Counted from the stretch's first letter, positions 1 to 9,347 are shown. The stretch is 64,000 nt of DNA from Tritrichomonas musculus (GCA_039105265.1 JAPFFF010000008.1:5332001-5396000), one strand, 5' to 3'. Notes: a model not told the origin generated them from the sequence alone. Numbers and translations are program-made.

Positions 1-141
1 GACCCACAACATAAAATAGAGGTAGACCATATCAATAGGAATAGGGCTGACTACCATCTAAGCAACTTAAGATGGGTAACCCCAACTGATAGTAACTATA
101 ACAGGGATATGCCCAAAATTATAAATGCGAGGGCAGATTAG
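1..141 (+). CDS. HNH endonuclease, 3' part (cut by window start)
   Basis: In frame from base 1, this is the C-terminal 46 residues of an HNH nuclease. The core IEVDHINRN is followed by LSNLRW(V)TPTDSNYNR, the usual arrangement of HNH_3/NUMOD4-type homing endonucleases. The full 111-residue version is at 44465-44800 in element B. The last 23 bases overlap the end of the small convergent gene at 119-382. It lies at the outer left edge of the element, next to the terminal repeat, which is typical of a hitch-hiking endonuclease rather than a core Polinton gene. The 5' part is simply off the window. Confidence 0.8.
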   Translation, partial: DPQHKIEVDHINRNRADYHLSNLRWVTPTDSNYNRDMPKIINARAD

Positions 142-382
142 ATATTTGGTACTCTAAGAACTCAAAGGCAAAATGTTCTATTTGGTCGATAAATTCCAAA
201 TCACCATCTTTCATCATTACACCAAGAAATTCAGGTTCGAAATACTCAGCAGCTAACTCTTTTATCTTATTAATTAAAATATTACATACTCCCTCATTAG
301 TCTCACATCTATAATCATAGAGGTAAGATACTATTTTATAGAGGATATATATACGCTCTTTTATGGTCATGAAATAAGCCAT
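119..382 (-). CDS. Small conserved element protein, 87 aa, unknown function
   Basis: An 87-residue frame starting MAYFMTIKERIYIL, with one residue different in the element B copy (44224-44487), so it is maintained as a protein. It is acidic and hydrophobic in its second half (IDQIEHFAFEFLEYQI) and has no recognised domain. It is transcribed toward the HNH gene and overlaps its 3' end by 23 bases. Its start lies 67 bp from the divergent protease gene at 450, so the two probably share a short AT-rich promoter region. No function is proposed. Confidence 0.6.
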   Translation of the reverse strand: MAYFMTIKERIYILYKIVSYLYDYRCETNEGVCNILINKIKELAAEYFEPEFLGVMMKDGDLEFIDQIEHFAFEFLEYQISNLPSHL

Positions 383-449
383 TTATACAGAAATAAAAAA
401 AAATGAAATAAACAACATCTTCTTCTTCTTTCTTTTATTTGATTTTTAA

Positions 450-2030
450 ATGACAAGTGATGTAGGTACACAAACTAAACCTAACAATAAAATACAACTA
501 CTACAAGGTACTATTAAATTTCGACCTAAACTAGTTGATAGAGATGTTGCAAGATTAACAAGAGGTTTGGGTCAAACTATATGGAAGTTCTCTAATAATC
601 AAATAAATCTACAAAAATTATATGAGACATATTTAAATACTAGTATAGCTTTTAAAGACGTACTTGAATTTGCTAATAGACTCAAGAGAGAGAGACCAAG
701 AGCAAAATTTACAGGTTGTGTGTTTGCGATTAAGAAAAATCAAGATGATAAAGATGAACATGGGCATTACATAACAGTATTAAAGCCATATCAATATACT
801 CTCCAAGAATCAGATCAAGGTATATTAACAGAGATAAAATTACATTATGATATTATCAACATAAGGATATCTCGAATGAAGACTGAGGAGGAAAAACAAG
901 CAGCTAGAGAACTGAGAGAGCAGATGAAAGAAAGAACATTGAAAAGTGATAAGAAAGAATATAAAACTAGAGGTATTCAAACAGATGATATACCAGAATT
1001 GGCTCCATTACCCAGACCTCCAACTTTAAATCGAAATGATTATCATCTTAACCTTAGGAAAATCGGTAGGAACCGACCCACAAATGTTGAGCCACCAACA
1101 AGGGATCAAAATCAAAACAGAATTCAACTTTTACTTCAAAGTAGTACAAATTTAGACGAGGATGATAGACCTAAGAAAAAATCAAAACAACATAAGAAAA
1201 AATCAAAACGACCTCGTTCACCTTCACCTCCACCTCCTCCTCCTTCTCGTTCACCTTCACCTCCACCACCTCCACCACCTCCTCCTCCTTCATCACCACC
1301 TCCACAGTTTCCATCATCACATACCTCTCGAGGTACTAGTCCTCCTCCAAGAGAACCCCGTATGACACCACAGAAGACAGGAGAGTTTACAGTAGACCAA
1401 AGACGTCATAAAATTCATGATTGGAGGAGTTTAGTCAATGATGAAAATATAGAAGAAGATGTTATTGATGACTACTTGAAACTTCTATATAACAAAGGAA
1501 AGAGATTGAATAAACAACCTGGTCAAAATGAAGCAGAGTTTGATAAAAAGAAAATATTGGTTGTACCTACTGCATTTTATACCCTCCTTTCTATGGCATA
1601 TGAGACTAATGATATGGAAAAAATACATGAACTGATGAAAAGTCCTATCTCAGGTAAACAGTCATTTACACATTTCGATAAAGTATTTGTCCCCATTTGC
1701 TCAGATGGAGAACATTGGGTTTTATGTATTGTTCGATATCCAAAGAAAATAATCGAATGCTATGACTCTGAGAATAAGTCAATGGCACCAGAGGTAAAGA
1801 CACTTAATAAGTGGATCAATATTTCAGGAACAGGTAAGTTAAAAGCAAAATATTATGATGTACCTAGTCAAAGGAATAACAAGGATTGTGGAGTGTTTCT
1901 AATGGAATCTTGTCGTACCTTTTTGCATGAAGGAAATGGTAAGTTTAAACAACGCAATATGCCAGATATTAGAAAGAGAATACTTCGAGAACTTCAAAAC
2001 AATGAATTAGAAACAGGTGTTGTATATTAA
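450..2030 (+). CDS. Ulp1/adenain-like cysteine protease with proline-rich linker
   Basis: 526 residues. The C-terminal third is a C48/C5-type cysteine protease: H422 in GEHWVLC, D439 in CYDSEN and C480 in KDCGVFL give the His-Asp-Cys order of Ulp1 and adenovirus proteases. In Polintons this enzyme is the presumed capsid maturation protease. The N-terminal half is basic and unrecognised. A low-complexity Ser-Pro/poly-Pro stretch (about residues 251-290) separates the two. Two LC8-type motifs are visible, GTQTKP near the N-terminus and RGIQTDD at about residue 175. The ATG is preceded by TTTTTAA, as in several other genes of this element. The next gene follows after 24 bp. One residue differs from the element B copy. 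Confidence 0.88.
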   Translation: MTSDVGTQTKPNNKIQLLQGTIKFRPKLVDRDVARLTRGLGQTIWKFSNNQINLQKLYETYLNTSIAFKDVLEFANRLKRERPRAKFTGCVFAIKKNQDDKDEHGHYITVLKPYQYTLQESDQGILTEIKLHYDIINIRISRMKTEEEKQAARELREQMKERTLKSDKKEYKTRGIQTDDIPELAPLPRPPTLNRNDYHLNLRKIGRNRPTNVEPPTRDQNQNRIQLLLQSSTNLDEDDRPKKKSKQHKKKSKRPRSPSPPPPPPSRSPSPPPPPPPPPPSSPPPQFPSSHTSRGTSPPPREPRMTPQKTGEFTVDQRRHKIHDWRSLVNDENIEEDVIDDYLKLLYNKGKRLNKQPGQNEAEFDKKKILVVPTAFYTLLSMAYETNDMEKIHELMKSPISGKQSFTHFDKVFVPICSDGEHWVLCIVRYPKKIIECYDSENKSMAPEVKTLNKWINISGTGKLKAKYYDVPSQRNNKDCGVFLMESCRTFLHEGNGKFKQRNMPDIRKRILRELQNNELETGVVY

Positions 2031-2054
2031 TAAAGACTTTTTATTCAACTCGAA

Positions 2055-3056
2055 ATGGAATTACCACCAAGTGTTAACACTTTATATCCTAATCGAGATA
2101 ATATAGTTAATGATGGTAATACACCTCTTCCAATCGAAACAGCCTACTTCCTTGAGGATGCTCAACATGATAAAGCTAAGTTTAATAGGTATTGGTTTAA
2201 TTTCCCACCAGAATGGTCAACTGCAAACAAAGGGGAATCTATTGTTGGCGTTCGTTCAGCACATATCATTAAGAGACGACGCAAAATGGAAGTAGAGATT
2301 GAAATATATAAGATACATAAGAAAACATATGAGTTTGTTTGTGGTGGAACATGGAATGATGGAACACTAAAAGAAGACTATATAACTGGTTCAAATCATG
2401 AATATGGGTGCTTCAAAGTCATTGATTGGGTGTCAGTCGATGGAGATTTACGTGGATTTTTTGATGCAGTTAATCGTGCATTCAAGTCATACATTAGAAC
2501 TTCTAAATTAGACAAATTTGTTCAAAATGATGATGATATACAGGATAGAGATATACAAACCGATGGATACTATGATAAAAATGGTTTTCATGAAATCATT
2601 TATACAGAAAGAAATAAAGCAGGGAACCATAAATACTACTATAACAATAGTAAGAATGAACGAGATTGGGAGTATACTGCACCATATATGAACTTTTTCC
2701 AACTTAAATCCTGGAATGATGACTTTGCAGATGTGTTTAATATAGGTAATGGCATATTTCAAAATAAACCAGAAAAATATCAAACATGGAGTAAGACATT
2801 AATATTTGATAATATATGGGACAGACAATCATGCAAAATATATTCATCGATAGGTGAACAAGCATTGCATAACTATATTGGAGATAGTGATGTTGAATAT
2901 AGTCCTATTAAGTACTTCAAGTTAAACTCAATGGACCAAAGGTTTTGGATAGACTTCTATAGTGATGCACATTATAATTGTCCAACAAAACTACCTCCAA
3001 ATGATTCATTTGTAATCGAAATGCAATTCCTTCAATACGATAAGATGTTTATTTAA
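2055..3056 (+). CDS. Conserved element protein, 333 aa, possibly structural
   Basis: 333 residues with many aromatic residues and short beta-like stretches (YWFNFPPEW, MEVEIEIYKI, SFVIEMQFLQYDKMFI). No domain is recognised with certainty. Position between protease and integrase, beta-rich look and size would fit a virion or minor capsid protein, but this is inference only. It carries a DRDIQTDG motif at about residue 166, one of the LC8-like sites shared by several proteins of the element. The gene lies 24 bp after the protease and 6 bp before the integrase, and its stop codon TAA runs into TTTAAAAA, a TAAA-type poly(A) signal. The B copy differs by a couple of residues. Confidence 0.7.
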   Translation: MELPPSVNTLYPNRDNIVNDGNTPLPIETAYFLEDAQHDKAKFNRYWFNFPPEWSTANKGESIVGVRSAHIIKRRRKMEVEIEIYKIHKKTYEFVCGGTWNDGTLKEDYITGSNHEYGCFKVIDWVSVDGDLRGFFDAVNRAFKSYIRTSKLDKFVQNDDDIQDRDIQTDGYYDKNGFHEIIYTERNKAGNHKYYYNNSKNERDWEYTAPYMNFFQLKSWNDDFADVFNIGNGIFQNKPEKYQTWSKTLIFDNIWDRQSCKIYSSIGEQALHNYIGDSDVEYSPIKYFKLNSMDQRFWIDFYSDAHYNCPTKLPPNDSFVIEMQFLQYDKMFI

Positions 3057-3062
3057 AAATAA

Positions 3063-4217
3063 ATGAGTAAAGAAGAACCAAGCCCATATGAAAAATTATA
3101 CAACAAAGCTAAATGGAAGACCTTGGACAAATACCTTAGCATGGCAAAACAAGAGAATCTAAATGAAGACGAAGCAAAGAAATACTTTGATGAAAAAGTA
3201 GTACATGATAAGAGAGTACCTAAAGCACAATTTATTCCTATTGTATCCAAACATCCTCATGGTTATCAAATGGATACCTTCATTAATAATAAAGAGGCAG
3301 GTGGGTTGAATTATCTAATGTTCATTAATATCAACACCAGAAAAGCATATGCATATCCTATGAATGGTAAAGGAGCAAGAGAAGTATTAACAGCACTTCA
3401 TAAATTTGTTAATGATGTACCTCATGTATATTCGATAACAAGTGATGAGGATGCAGCATATTTATCATCAACAGTCTTAGACTTCATGAGAGAGAAGAAC
3501 ATAAAATATCGAACAACAACTGAGAATAACCATAATGTACTTGGCATTATTAATAGGTTTATGAGAACTATAAGAGATGCTATTGGTGAAAATAGGTTTA
3601 TTCAACCAAAGGAGATGCATGATTTGGTTAACATATATAACAACTCTCCTCATAGGTCTCTAGATAATAAAGCACCTAATGATATTACTCCAGAGGATGA
3701 AATAAAGTACATACAAAAGAATGCACGCATTAATCCATATCATTTTAATCCAGGTGAGAAGGTCAGGTTAGTACTCGAAAAAGAACCATTTGGTAAAAGA
3801 AGAAGTAATTTGTCTAATGAGTCTTATATAGTTGACTCGCAAAAAGGTAACCAGTTTGTGGTCAAGTCCAAAGATGGTTCAACTAGTTCATTCCCTGGAT
3901 ATAGGTTGTTAAGGACAAGAGACAAAAGGATTAAAGTAGCTGAAAGACTAAATGAAGGTAAAGAAGGTATTATTGAAAAAATATATAACTTTGATGAAGA
4001 TACTGGTAAGTATGATTTAAAATGGGAAGGAGTCGAAGGTGATGATGCCTTTGCTAGACAAACTATTAGAGATGTAAGGAGAGGTAATCCATTAGTACTT
4101 GGTACAGCAGAAAGACAATATTGGTTGGAACAAAAGAAAAATTATGAACGACAAATTAAAGCAGGTCAAAAGGTTGAGGGCAAACCAATACCAGATAAAA
4201 TTATGAAATACATTTAA
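3063..4217 (+). CDS. Polinton integrase (rve fold) with chromodomain-like tail
   Basis: 384 residues. The central catalytic core is of the retroviral integrase type: YQMDTF (D71), YSITSDEDAAYL (D128), then HNVLGIINRFMRTIRDAI and NNSPHRSLDNKAPNDITPE, the arrangement found in Polinton integrases. Residues 230-290 look SH3-like (PGEKVRLVLEK ... SFPGYRLLRT). Residues 302-335 (EGIIEKIYNF ... GKYDLKWEGVEG) resemble a chromodomain, which in other integrases directs insertion to marked chromatin. The enzyme would insert the element with a 6-bp target duplication. The B copy is 12 residues shorter in the C-terminal linker and otherwise almost identical. Confidence 0.92.
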   Translation: MSKEEPSPYEKLYNKAKWKTLDKYLSMAKQENLNEDEAKKYFDEKVVHDKRVPKAQFIPIVSKHPHGYQMDTFINNKEAGGLNYLMFININTRKAYAYPMNGKGAREVLTALHKFVNDVPHVYSITSDEDAAYLSSTVLDFMREKNIKYRTTTENNHNVLGIINRFMRTIRDAIGENRFIQPKEMHDLVNIYNNSPHRSLDNKAPNDITPEDEIKYIQKNARINPYHFNPGEKVRLVLEKEPFGKRRSNLSNESYIVDSQKGNQFVVKSKDGSTSSFPGYRLLRTRDKRIKVAERLNEGKEGIIEKIYNFDEDTGKYDLKWEGVEGDDAFARQTIRDVRRGNPLVLGTAERQYWLEQKKNYERQIKAGQKVEGKPIPDKIMKYI

Positions 4218-4227
4218 AAATTTGTAA

Positions 4228-5094
4228 ATGGATGAACCCCCAAGTGCAGAACTCATAAATAAAGTAGAAACATTGATTAAAGAGACCTTACGGAAGAACA
4301 TGAAAGAGATAGATGGTGCTTTGATTAAACCATTATCACCTGATTATCCTTTTAGCACAAATGGTATATACTTTTTAATTGGTAAACCAGGTGCTGGTAA
4401 AAGTTTTTGGATATGGAGACATATTATGATAACAGAGAGGTTGTTTAAACATCCATACTACCAAAAGATAATATTTTGCTCAAGCTCTGGTAAAATGGAT
4501 AAAACAGCTGAAACACTTAATAAACAGATACGATCAAGAATCGATTATGTAAAGGAAAGAGAATTAATGAGTTATCTTAAAAGACATCTTCGAAGAAAGA
4601 TAAAGTATTATGCCATTGTCAAATATGTATTATCTCGAATGAAAGAGACCAATGACGAAATGAGGAGGCTCATTGAGAAGCATCATTTAAATGAGCTCAA
4701 TGATAAAATAATATATATAGCCAATAAGTTAGTCAAGTATGAAACATCATCATATCCATATAACACATTATTGATACTAGATGATTGTGCAGGTAGTGAT
4801 TTATTAAAGAATGGTAATAGTGAATTTATCAAGTTGTTAACCAAGACAAGACACTATAATTTAACATGTATCATGGCTATCCAAACTATTCGATTTGTTC
4901 ATATGAATGCGAAAAGGTTAGCAACAGATATCATATGTTATACAGGATATAGTGAGGAAGATTTTACTAGCTTGTTGCAACAAACAAATAACTCATTAAA
5001 TACTAAGCAGACAGTAGCTGAATACTTACAACATAAAGAACCACATGAAAAATTCGTAATGAATATTTCTGCTAATAAGTACTATTTCGAATAA
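4228..5094 (+). CDS. FtsK/HerA-type genome packaging ATPase
   Basis: 288 residues. Walker A is LIGKPGAGKSFW (G52-S59) and Walker B is TLLILDDCAG (D185, D186). The downstream segment with TRHYNLTCIMAIQTIRF resembles the sensor and arginine-bearing region of A32/FtsK-HerA packaging ATPases. It would drive DNA into the capsid. It sits between integrase (10 bp upstream) and a small Gly-rich protein (17 bp downstream). The first part, before the P-loop, is short as in other Polinton ATPases. One residue differs from the element B copy. Confidence 0.9.
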   Translation: MDEPPSAELINKVETLIKETLRKNMKEIDGALIKPLSPDYPFSTNGIYFLIGKPGAGKSFWIWRHIMITERLFKHPYYQKIIFCSSSGKMDKTAETLNKQIRSRIDYVKERELMSYLKRHLRRKIKYYAIVKYVLSRMKETNDEMRRLIEKHHLNELNDKIIYIANKLVKYETSSYPYNTLLILDDCAGSDLLKNGNSEFIKLLTKTRHYNLTCIMAIQTIRFVHMNAKRLATDIICYTGYSEEDFTSLLQQTNNSLNTKQTVAEYLQHKEPHEKFVMNISANKYYFE

Positions 5095-5111
5095 TTTTTT
5101 ATTTTTTAAAA

Positions 5112-5567
5112 ATGGGAATTGAACGTCATTCAGTAGAAGATTATTGGAAGCCAAATTATTCCAAAAAGCAACAATTTTCTCCATGGCAAGAGATAATAAA
5201 AGGAGGAGTAGGACTAGGCGGTAAGTTATTAATGGGAGCAGCAGATAGTTTTTCGGGAGGTCTTGCAAGTAAACTATTAGATGCTTCAGCAGGTGGATTA
5301 ACCAAGCATGCTGGTGTTATTGGTTCAGTTGCGAGAGGTCTTGGTGAAAGCTTCTTGAGCGATAGTACAAGAAATAAAATAGCAAATATAGCTGACACAG
5401 CATTAAAATATGTCCCAGAAGGAAAAGTGAAAACTGCCTTATCATCAATTAATAAATCTGCAAAAGGTGATTCAGTTGGAGCACCTCTTGAAAAGCCAGC
5501 ATTTTCGTCTAGATCATTACAAGAGAGTGACTTTACTACCAACAATCGGGCGAGAACCTACATCTAA
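5112..5567 (+). CDS. Gly/Ala-rich amphipathic small protein, 151 aa, unknown
   Basis: 151 residues, basic, with a Gly/Ala-rich amphipathic stretch at residues 29-75 (GGVGLGGKLLMGAADSF and following). The style recalls small internal virion proteins such as adenovirus pVI, which are cut by the viral protease and act on membranes, but there is no alignment to support this. It follows the ATPase by 17 bp. It differs from its element B counterpart at about a dozen residues (about 8%), whereas both flanking genes are practically identical, which marks it as one of the divergent patches between the two elements. Confidence 0.65.
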   Translation: MGIERHSVEDYWKPNYSKKQQFSPWQEIIKGGVGLGGKLLMGAADSFSGGLASKLLDASAGGLTKHAGVIGSVARGLGESFLSDSTRNKIANIADTALKYVPEGKVKTALSSINKSAKGDSVGAPLEKPAFSSRSLQESDFTTNNRARTYI

Positions 5568-5614
5568 TGAAAACTCAAAAAAACTAAATTTTTGGACTTT
5601 TTTGTTTATTTTAA

Positions 5615-6166
5615 ATGTCAAAACATCTAACAGGTTCTAAGAGACTTGCAGTTATTCATAAATGGTTGAATGGAAGGGATGACCCAGATTGGGAAGTTTT
5701 ACCTACAAAAACCAAAGACAAGTATATTGTAAAACAGCGAAAAACTCCAATAACTCGAGAATATCAAGAAAACTCAGAAAGTGAAAATAACGAAGAAACT
5801 CAAGAAAACTCAGACAGTGAAGAACATGAGGAACTTGAAGAAAAGCCAAGAAAGCCAATAAGTTCGAAAGCTGCACGAAAACCTCCAAAACCTCGAAAAA
5901 CTCAACAAAGCCAAGTTTATGACCCTACTGTGAATGAGGAAATACTAAAACAGCTAAAATCACTAGGTGAAGAAATGAAGATAAGTCGAGAGAAGAAAGA
6001 ACAGAGACGTATGATAAAGGAGGTTGTTGATAAAAGGATGAGTAAACCAAGACAACAGTATGTTCCTGAAGAACCGCCACAACAATATGAAGAAGAACAA
6101 CAACCTCAATATATACCTATGAGACCTATTGGTAGGAGAAATCGCATCTTTGAAGATATGATGTAA
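5615..6166 (+). CDS. Highly charged element protein, 183 aa, unknown
   Basis: 183 residues, identical in both elements. A basic N-terminal part (GSKRLAVIHKWLNG) is followed by an acidic low-complexity stretch with repeated QENSxSE units, a basic Pro/Lys region (KAARKPPKPRKTQQ) and a Gln/Glu/Pro-rich tail. It is probably largely disordered. The gene lies directly upstream of the candidate major capsid gene (17 bp). The name 'scaffold or internal virion protein' would be a guess from composition and place; no domain is recognised. Confidence 0.65.
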   Translation: MSKHLTGSKRLAVIHKWLNGRDDPDWEVLPTKTKDKYIVKQRKTPITREYQENSESENNEETQENSDSEEHEELEEKPRKPISSKAARKPPKPRKTQQSQVYDPTVNEEILKQLKSLGEEMKISREKKEQRRMIKEVVDKRMSKPRQQYVPEEPPQQYEEEQQPQYIPMRPIGRRNRIFEDMM

Positions 6167-6183
6167 ATTTTTTTCCATCTAAA

Positions 6184-7866
6184 ATGCTCAACAAGGAATC
6201 CTATATGAAAACCTCAGCAGAGGTTTGTACCCAGATTGCATCTTACTTTGATGTTGTCGATAATTGCATAGCACTTAGTGATACAAATAAGGCATACTCA
6301 TTAAATCCACAAACTTCATATTCACCATCACCACCAATTAAGAGTGGTTCATATACAACATGTATTATATCTCCTAATACTCATAATACTGCTGATATAT
6401 ATAATGGATTTATTCGAGCAGATATGAAAGTGATGATAAAAATAGACAAGCCAATTCTAAGTGATTTAGAAAATGTCAGTGGTTATAATTTTGGTAAGGT
6501 ATGGTTTGGTTTTAAGGATGCTCGAGATGCTGTTGAGAAGTATGAAATTGTAGCTAATGGTATGACGCTTTATACCCAGAACTTTGGATGTGAAGAATCC
6601 TTTTTAACTGCATGTTGTGCAAATGAAGTTACTAAAAGAGCTGATATATATAGTAAAGCAAGACATAAGGATATTTGGAATGATACTCATGGAAGGAGAT
6701 GTGGTTTTGTTGCAAATCTTAACAAAGATGTGACTTCTGTCACTGAAACAATTAGATTAAAGATTGATTTGCGACGATTCCTACCTTTATCTAATATCAA
6801 GTACTTGCCAGCATTTGCAGGTAAAATCGAATTACGTCTATACTTTTCAACAGCTGGTATGGTATATTGTCCAGTTGGTTTTGAAAAGAGCTTGGTTGCT
6901 AATCCACATATAATGAAAGACTTCAATGTTGATGAAATTACCAATGAATTTCGACCTATTGGAGAACCAATATGGATGTGGACAAGTACCGAAAAAATAG
7001 CAATGGATAAGATTAATGACCCCAAGAATCTTCCACCTGTTGGTGAAAATCATGGAGGAGCATATGAAGTCGCAGGAGCTAACAATACTAAGGCAAGAGT
7101 TGACCGAACTATTTACAGTGATTGGAGAACTTGGAGTGTTGTTGATTATTCCATTGAAGAATGTGCGAGTATTATACCTTGTTTTGGTATTCATGAATCT
7201 GTATATACAGCACTTGTTCAAAGATATGCTAACCCACAACATCCACTTACATTCCCAACACAGATAATGTCATTTTACACTTGTACAAGACCTCTTAATA
7301 ATGAACAAGATAAAGCAACTATTACTATTACACCTAATTTTGTAGATAGTATGTTTTGTTTATTCCCACTCAAGCATACGCATAAGACATACTTCAAGAA
7401 TCCTATGTTTGAAGCATTTCATATGAATTGTGGTAATTACAATAATATTCCTGCTAAAGCATTTGGTACGAATGGTAAGTATCCAGAGTTCCTCGAATAT
7501 TGCCAGAATGCAATGAACATGAATGGAGAGCAAAATGGATTTAATAAAGAGGTTATTGCAAGTTTAGCGAATGAGTATCAATATAATGAAAACACAACAG
7601 GCTATTATCCAAATGATAGGTCCTCATTCTTCATAGGTCTTCCTACTGAAACAGATGGAACATATCAACAAGGTCTTTCAAGTCTTGCACCTATTAACTT
7701 CGAATTGATATGTAGTCAAAAGGCAGATAATCCATTTAGACAGGAAGTAGATACACCTCCATTATTATGCTTATTAACAGATATATCAATTAGTATCTTA
7801 ATTAGACCTAATGGTATGCCACCATCAGTACGTATTGGTCCTTATGATTTAACAACCCCTGAGTAA
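6184..7866 (+). CDS. Candidate major capsid protein (double jelly-roll type)
   Basis: 560 residues, the usual size of Polinton and virophage major capsid proteins, and the only protein of this kind in the element. It has long beta-rich stretches throughout and the C-terminal half carries FFIGLPTETDGTYQQGL, PINFELICSQKA and LCLLTDISISILI, compatible with jelly-roll strands. Position downstream of the ATPase and charged protein fits Polinton gene order. Capsid identity is inferred from size, context and strand-rich composition, not from a catalytic motif. Only one residue differs between the two copies, which suggests strong constraint or very recent spread. The stop codon is part of TAAAA. Confidence 0.62.
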   Translation: MLNKESYMKTSAEVCTQIASYFDVVDNCIALSDTNKAYSLNPQTSYSPSPPIKSGSYTTCIISPNTHNTADIYNGFIRADMKVMIKIDKPILSDLENVSGYNFGKVWFGFKDARDAVEKYEIVANGMTLYTQNFGCEESFLTACCANEVTKRADIYSKARHKDIWNDTHGRRCGFVANLNKDVTSVTETIRLKIDLRRFLPLSNIKYLPAFAGKIELRLYFSTAGMVYCPVGFEKSLVANPHIMKDFNVDEITNEFRPIGEPIWMWTSTEKIAMDKINDPKNLPPVGENHGGAYEVAGANNTKARVDRTIYSDWRTWSVVDYSIEECASIIPCFGIHESVYTALVQRYANPQHPLTFPTQIMSFYTCTRPLNNEQDKATITITPNFVDSMFCLFPLKHTHKTYFKNPMFEAFHMNCGNYNNIPAKAFGTNGKYPEFLEYCQNAMNMNGEQNGFNKEVIASLANEYQYNENTTGYYPNDRSSFFIGLPTETDGTYQQGLSSLAPINFELICSQKADNPFRQEVDTPPLLCLLTDISISILIRPNGMPPSVRIGPYDLTTPE

Positions 7867-7874
7867 AAAGAAGT

Positions 7875-8330
7875 ATGTTTTTTATGTTTTGGAAAATGTC
7901 GAATGATTATAGAAGCCCACATGCTGAGATTGTTGGAAGAGAAGGTATGATGTATAATGAAGCTACCATGAAAAATAAGGACTTAGAGTTTCAACATTTT
8001 GGTGTGTTCAGTAATACTAATACTTATTCTGTAACCTTCAACCCATATATTAATCGACCACCTACCCAGATTATTGAACATGAGGACCCTGTTAGATTTC
8101 CAGATACTCGAGAACATATAACCAAACCTGTTCGTGAACCTCCTGTTAGTATTACAGATGGTGGTTTTTATCGACATATAGGTGAAAAAGATAGACCAGT
8201 ACCTCTCTTACCAAAATATCTTAAGAAGCCTGAGAAACCACCAATGCAAGGTAGAGCAAGAGAATATAATAAACAAGATATTCGATATGGACCTACCCAA
8301 CATATCTTTACCCAAAATAACATATATTAA
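7875..8330 (+). CDS. Conserved element protein, 151 aa, unknown
   Basis: 151 residues starting 9 bp after the capsid candidate stop. The first eight residues (MFFMFWKM) are unusual and the second methionine context (MSNDYRSP) could be the real start, which would leave 143 residues. The C-terminal half is rich in Pro, Arg and Tyr (PVPLLPKYLKKPEKPP) and looks extended rather than globular. Both elements carry an identical copy. Tight packing behind the capsid gene suggests a virion role, which is inference only. Confidence 0.6.
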   Translation: MFFMFWKMSNDYRSPHAEIVGREGMMYNEATMKNKDLEFQHFGVFSNTNTYSVTFNPYINRPPTQIIEHEDPVRFPDTREHITKPVREPPVSITDGGFYRHIGEKDRPVPLLPKYLKKPEKPPMQGRAREYNKQDIRYGPTQHIFTQNNIY

Positions 8331-8354
8331 TTTTTTATTGAATTTTTTATCCAG

Positions 8355-8801
8355 ATGAAAATGACAACAAGAAACGTCTATGACTATGTCAATGAACTTC
8401 GCGCAAAATGTGCTCCAAATACTAAACAATGTAATTTCTCGATACTTTGTGACAAGTACCCAATGAAAACAGGAGAATGGAGTTATTTAGGCAAAGTACT
8501 CTATGTCTCAATCAAGGTAAAAGACAAGTGCCACAGATTTTATCCAGATAAGCTCAAAGAACTTGATCTTGACTCAATATTTATTAAGCCTAACTCAAGG
8601 AGAAAAATAACTGAAGATTTCGAAGAGTTCTACATAAATGGAAACACTACCACTCAAGAGTATCAAGGAATCAAATACTACAACTACTCCATTGCAGCTG
8701 CTCCTACAAGTCATAAACCAAAAATCGATGCTCTCAAGCAGAAATATCAAATTGAGTCATTTGACATGTTTATTGGAGAACAGCTAGACTTAGTACTTTA
8801 A
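8355..8801 (+). CDS. Conserved element protein, 148 aa, unknown
   Basis: 148 residues, identical in both elements. It contains four cysteines in the first third (AKCAP, KQCNF, ILCDKY, DKCHRF), which could bind metal but match no known finger. The rest is mixed alpha/beta with many lysines. It lies 24 bp after the preceding gene and 21 bp before the next, in the same orientation, so it belongs to the late or structural block. No function is proposed. Confidence 0.6.
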   Translation: MKMTTRNVYDYVNELRAKCAPNTKQCNFSILCDKYPMKTGEWSYLGKVLYVSIKVKDKCHRFYPDKLKELDLDSIFIKPNSRRKITEDFEEFYINGNTTTQEYQGIKYYNYSIAAAPTSHKPKIDALKQKYQIESFDMFIGEQLDLVL

Positions 8802-8822
8802 GCCTATTTTTTCCCAACCTAA

Positions 8823-9347
8823 ATGATTAAGAAGAGGGGTACAACCAATGGAGTTCAAGCAAATGTATCTTTAGAACCATCAGCAGCTGCATCATCTACA
8901 TCAAACATCAACAACAACATTATTATTAATAAGAGAGATGATGGCAAGGAAGACATTGTTATTACAAGAGACATTGGAGTGCAAACTGAACCTGTTGAAG
9001 TTGAACCAGATGTACGTAATGTTATACTTGAAGCATATGCACAAATACTACTTAATCAAGACAAAGCACTACTAGCTAACATTATATCAAAGAAATGCAT
9101 CATAGTACCTATTGAATCTCTTAGCAACATCATCAAAGCAATACTACATGTTAGTGAGGTTGAAGTACAACTTAATGAAGATGTTGGATGTTGTGCAACT
9201 AAGAGCAATCCAATAAGAAAAATAGATGCTATTAAGATTATTAAAGATAATGGAGAGGTAGTCATTGACTTGAAACAAGTATATAATAAAGAATATAATG
9301 AGCTTGTTAATAATTATCATGTATGCTTAAAATATTGCATAGTATAA
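8823..9347 (+). CDS. Element protein with LC8-type motif, 174 aa
   Basis: 174 residues, identical in both elements. A Ser/Ala/Asn-rich, probably disordered N-terminal third ends in RDIGVQTEPVEV (about residues 49-60), a close match to the dynein light chain LC8 recognition pattern. The remainder is a compact hydrophobic domain (VRNVILEAYAQILLN, LSNIIKAILHVSEVEV) with a Cys pair GCCATK. A disordered segment with an LC8 site next to a folded or helical domain is the usual layout of LC8 partners. Its stop codon TAA is followed by a run of A. This is the last gene of the rightward block before the oppositely oriented gene at 9400-9771. Confidence 0.65.
   Translation: MIKKRGTTNGVQANVSLEPSAAASSTSNINNNIIINKRDDGKEDIVITRDIGVQTEPVEVEPDVRNVILEAYAQILLNQDKALLANIISKKCIIVPIESLSNIIKAILHVSEVEVQLNEDVGCCATKSNPIRKIDAIKIIKDNGEVVIDLKQVYNKEYNELVNNYHVCLKYCIV

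Noticed and set aside
5156-5545. Antisense frame of 129 aa across the Gly/Ala-rich gene, and similar frames antisense to other element genes
   Set aside because: They mirror the codon bias of the real gene on the other strand, differ in length between copies and show no protein features.
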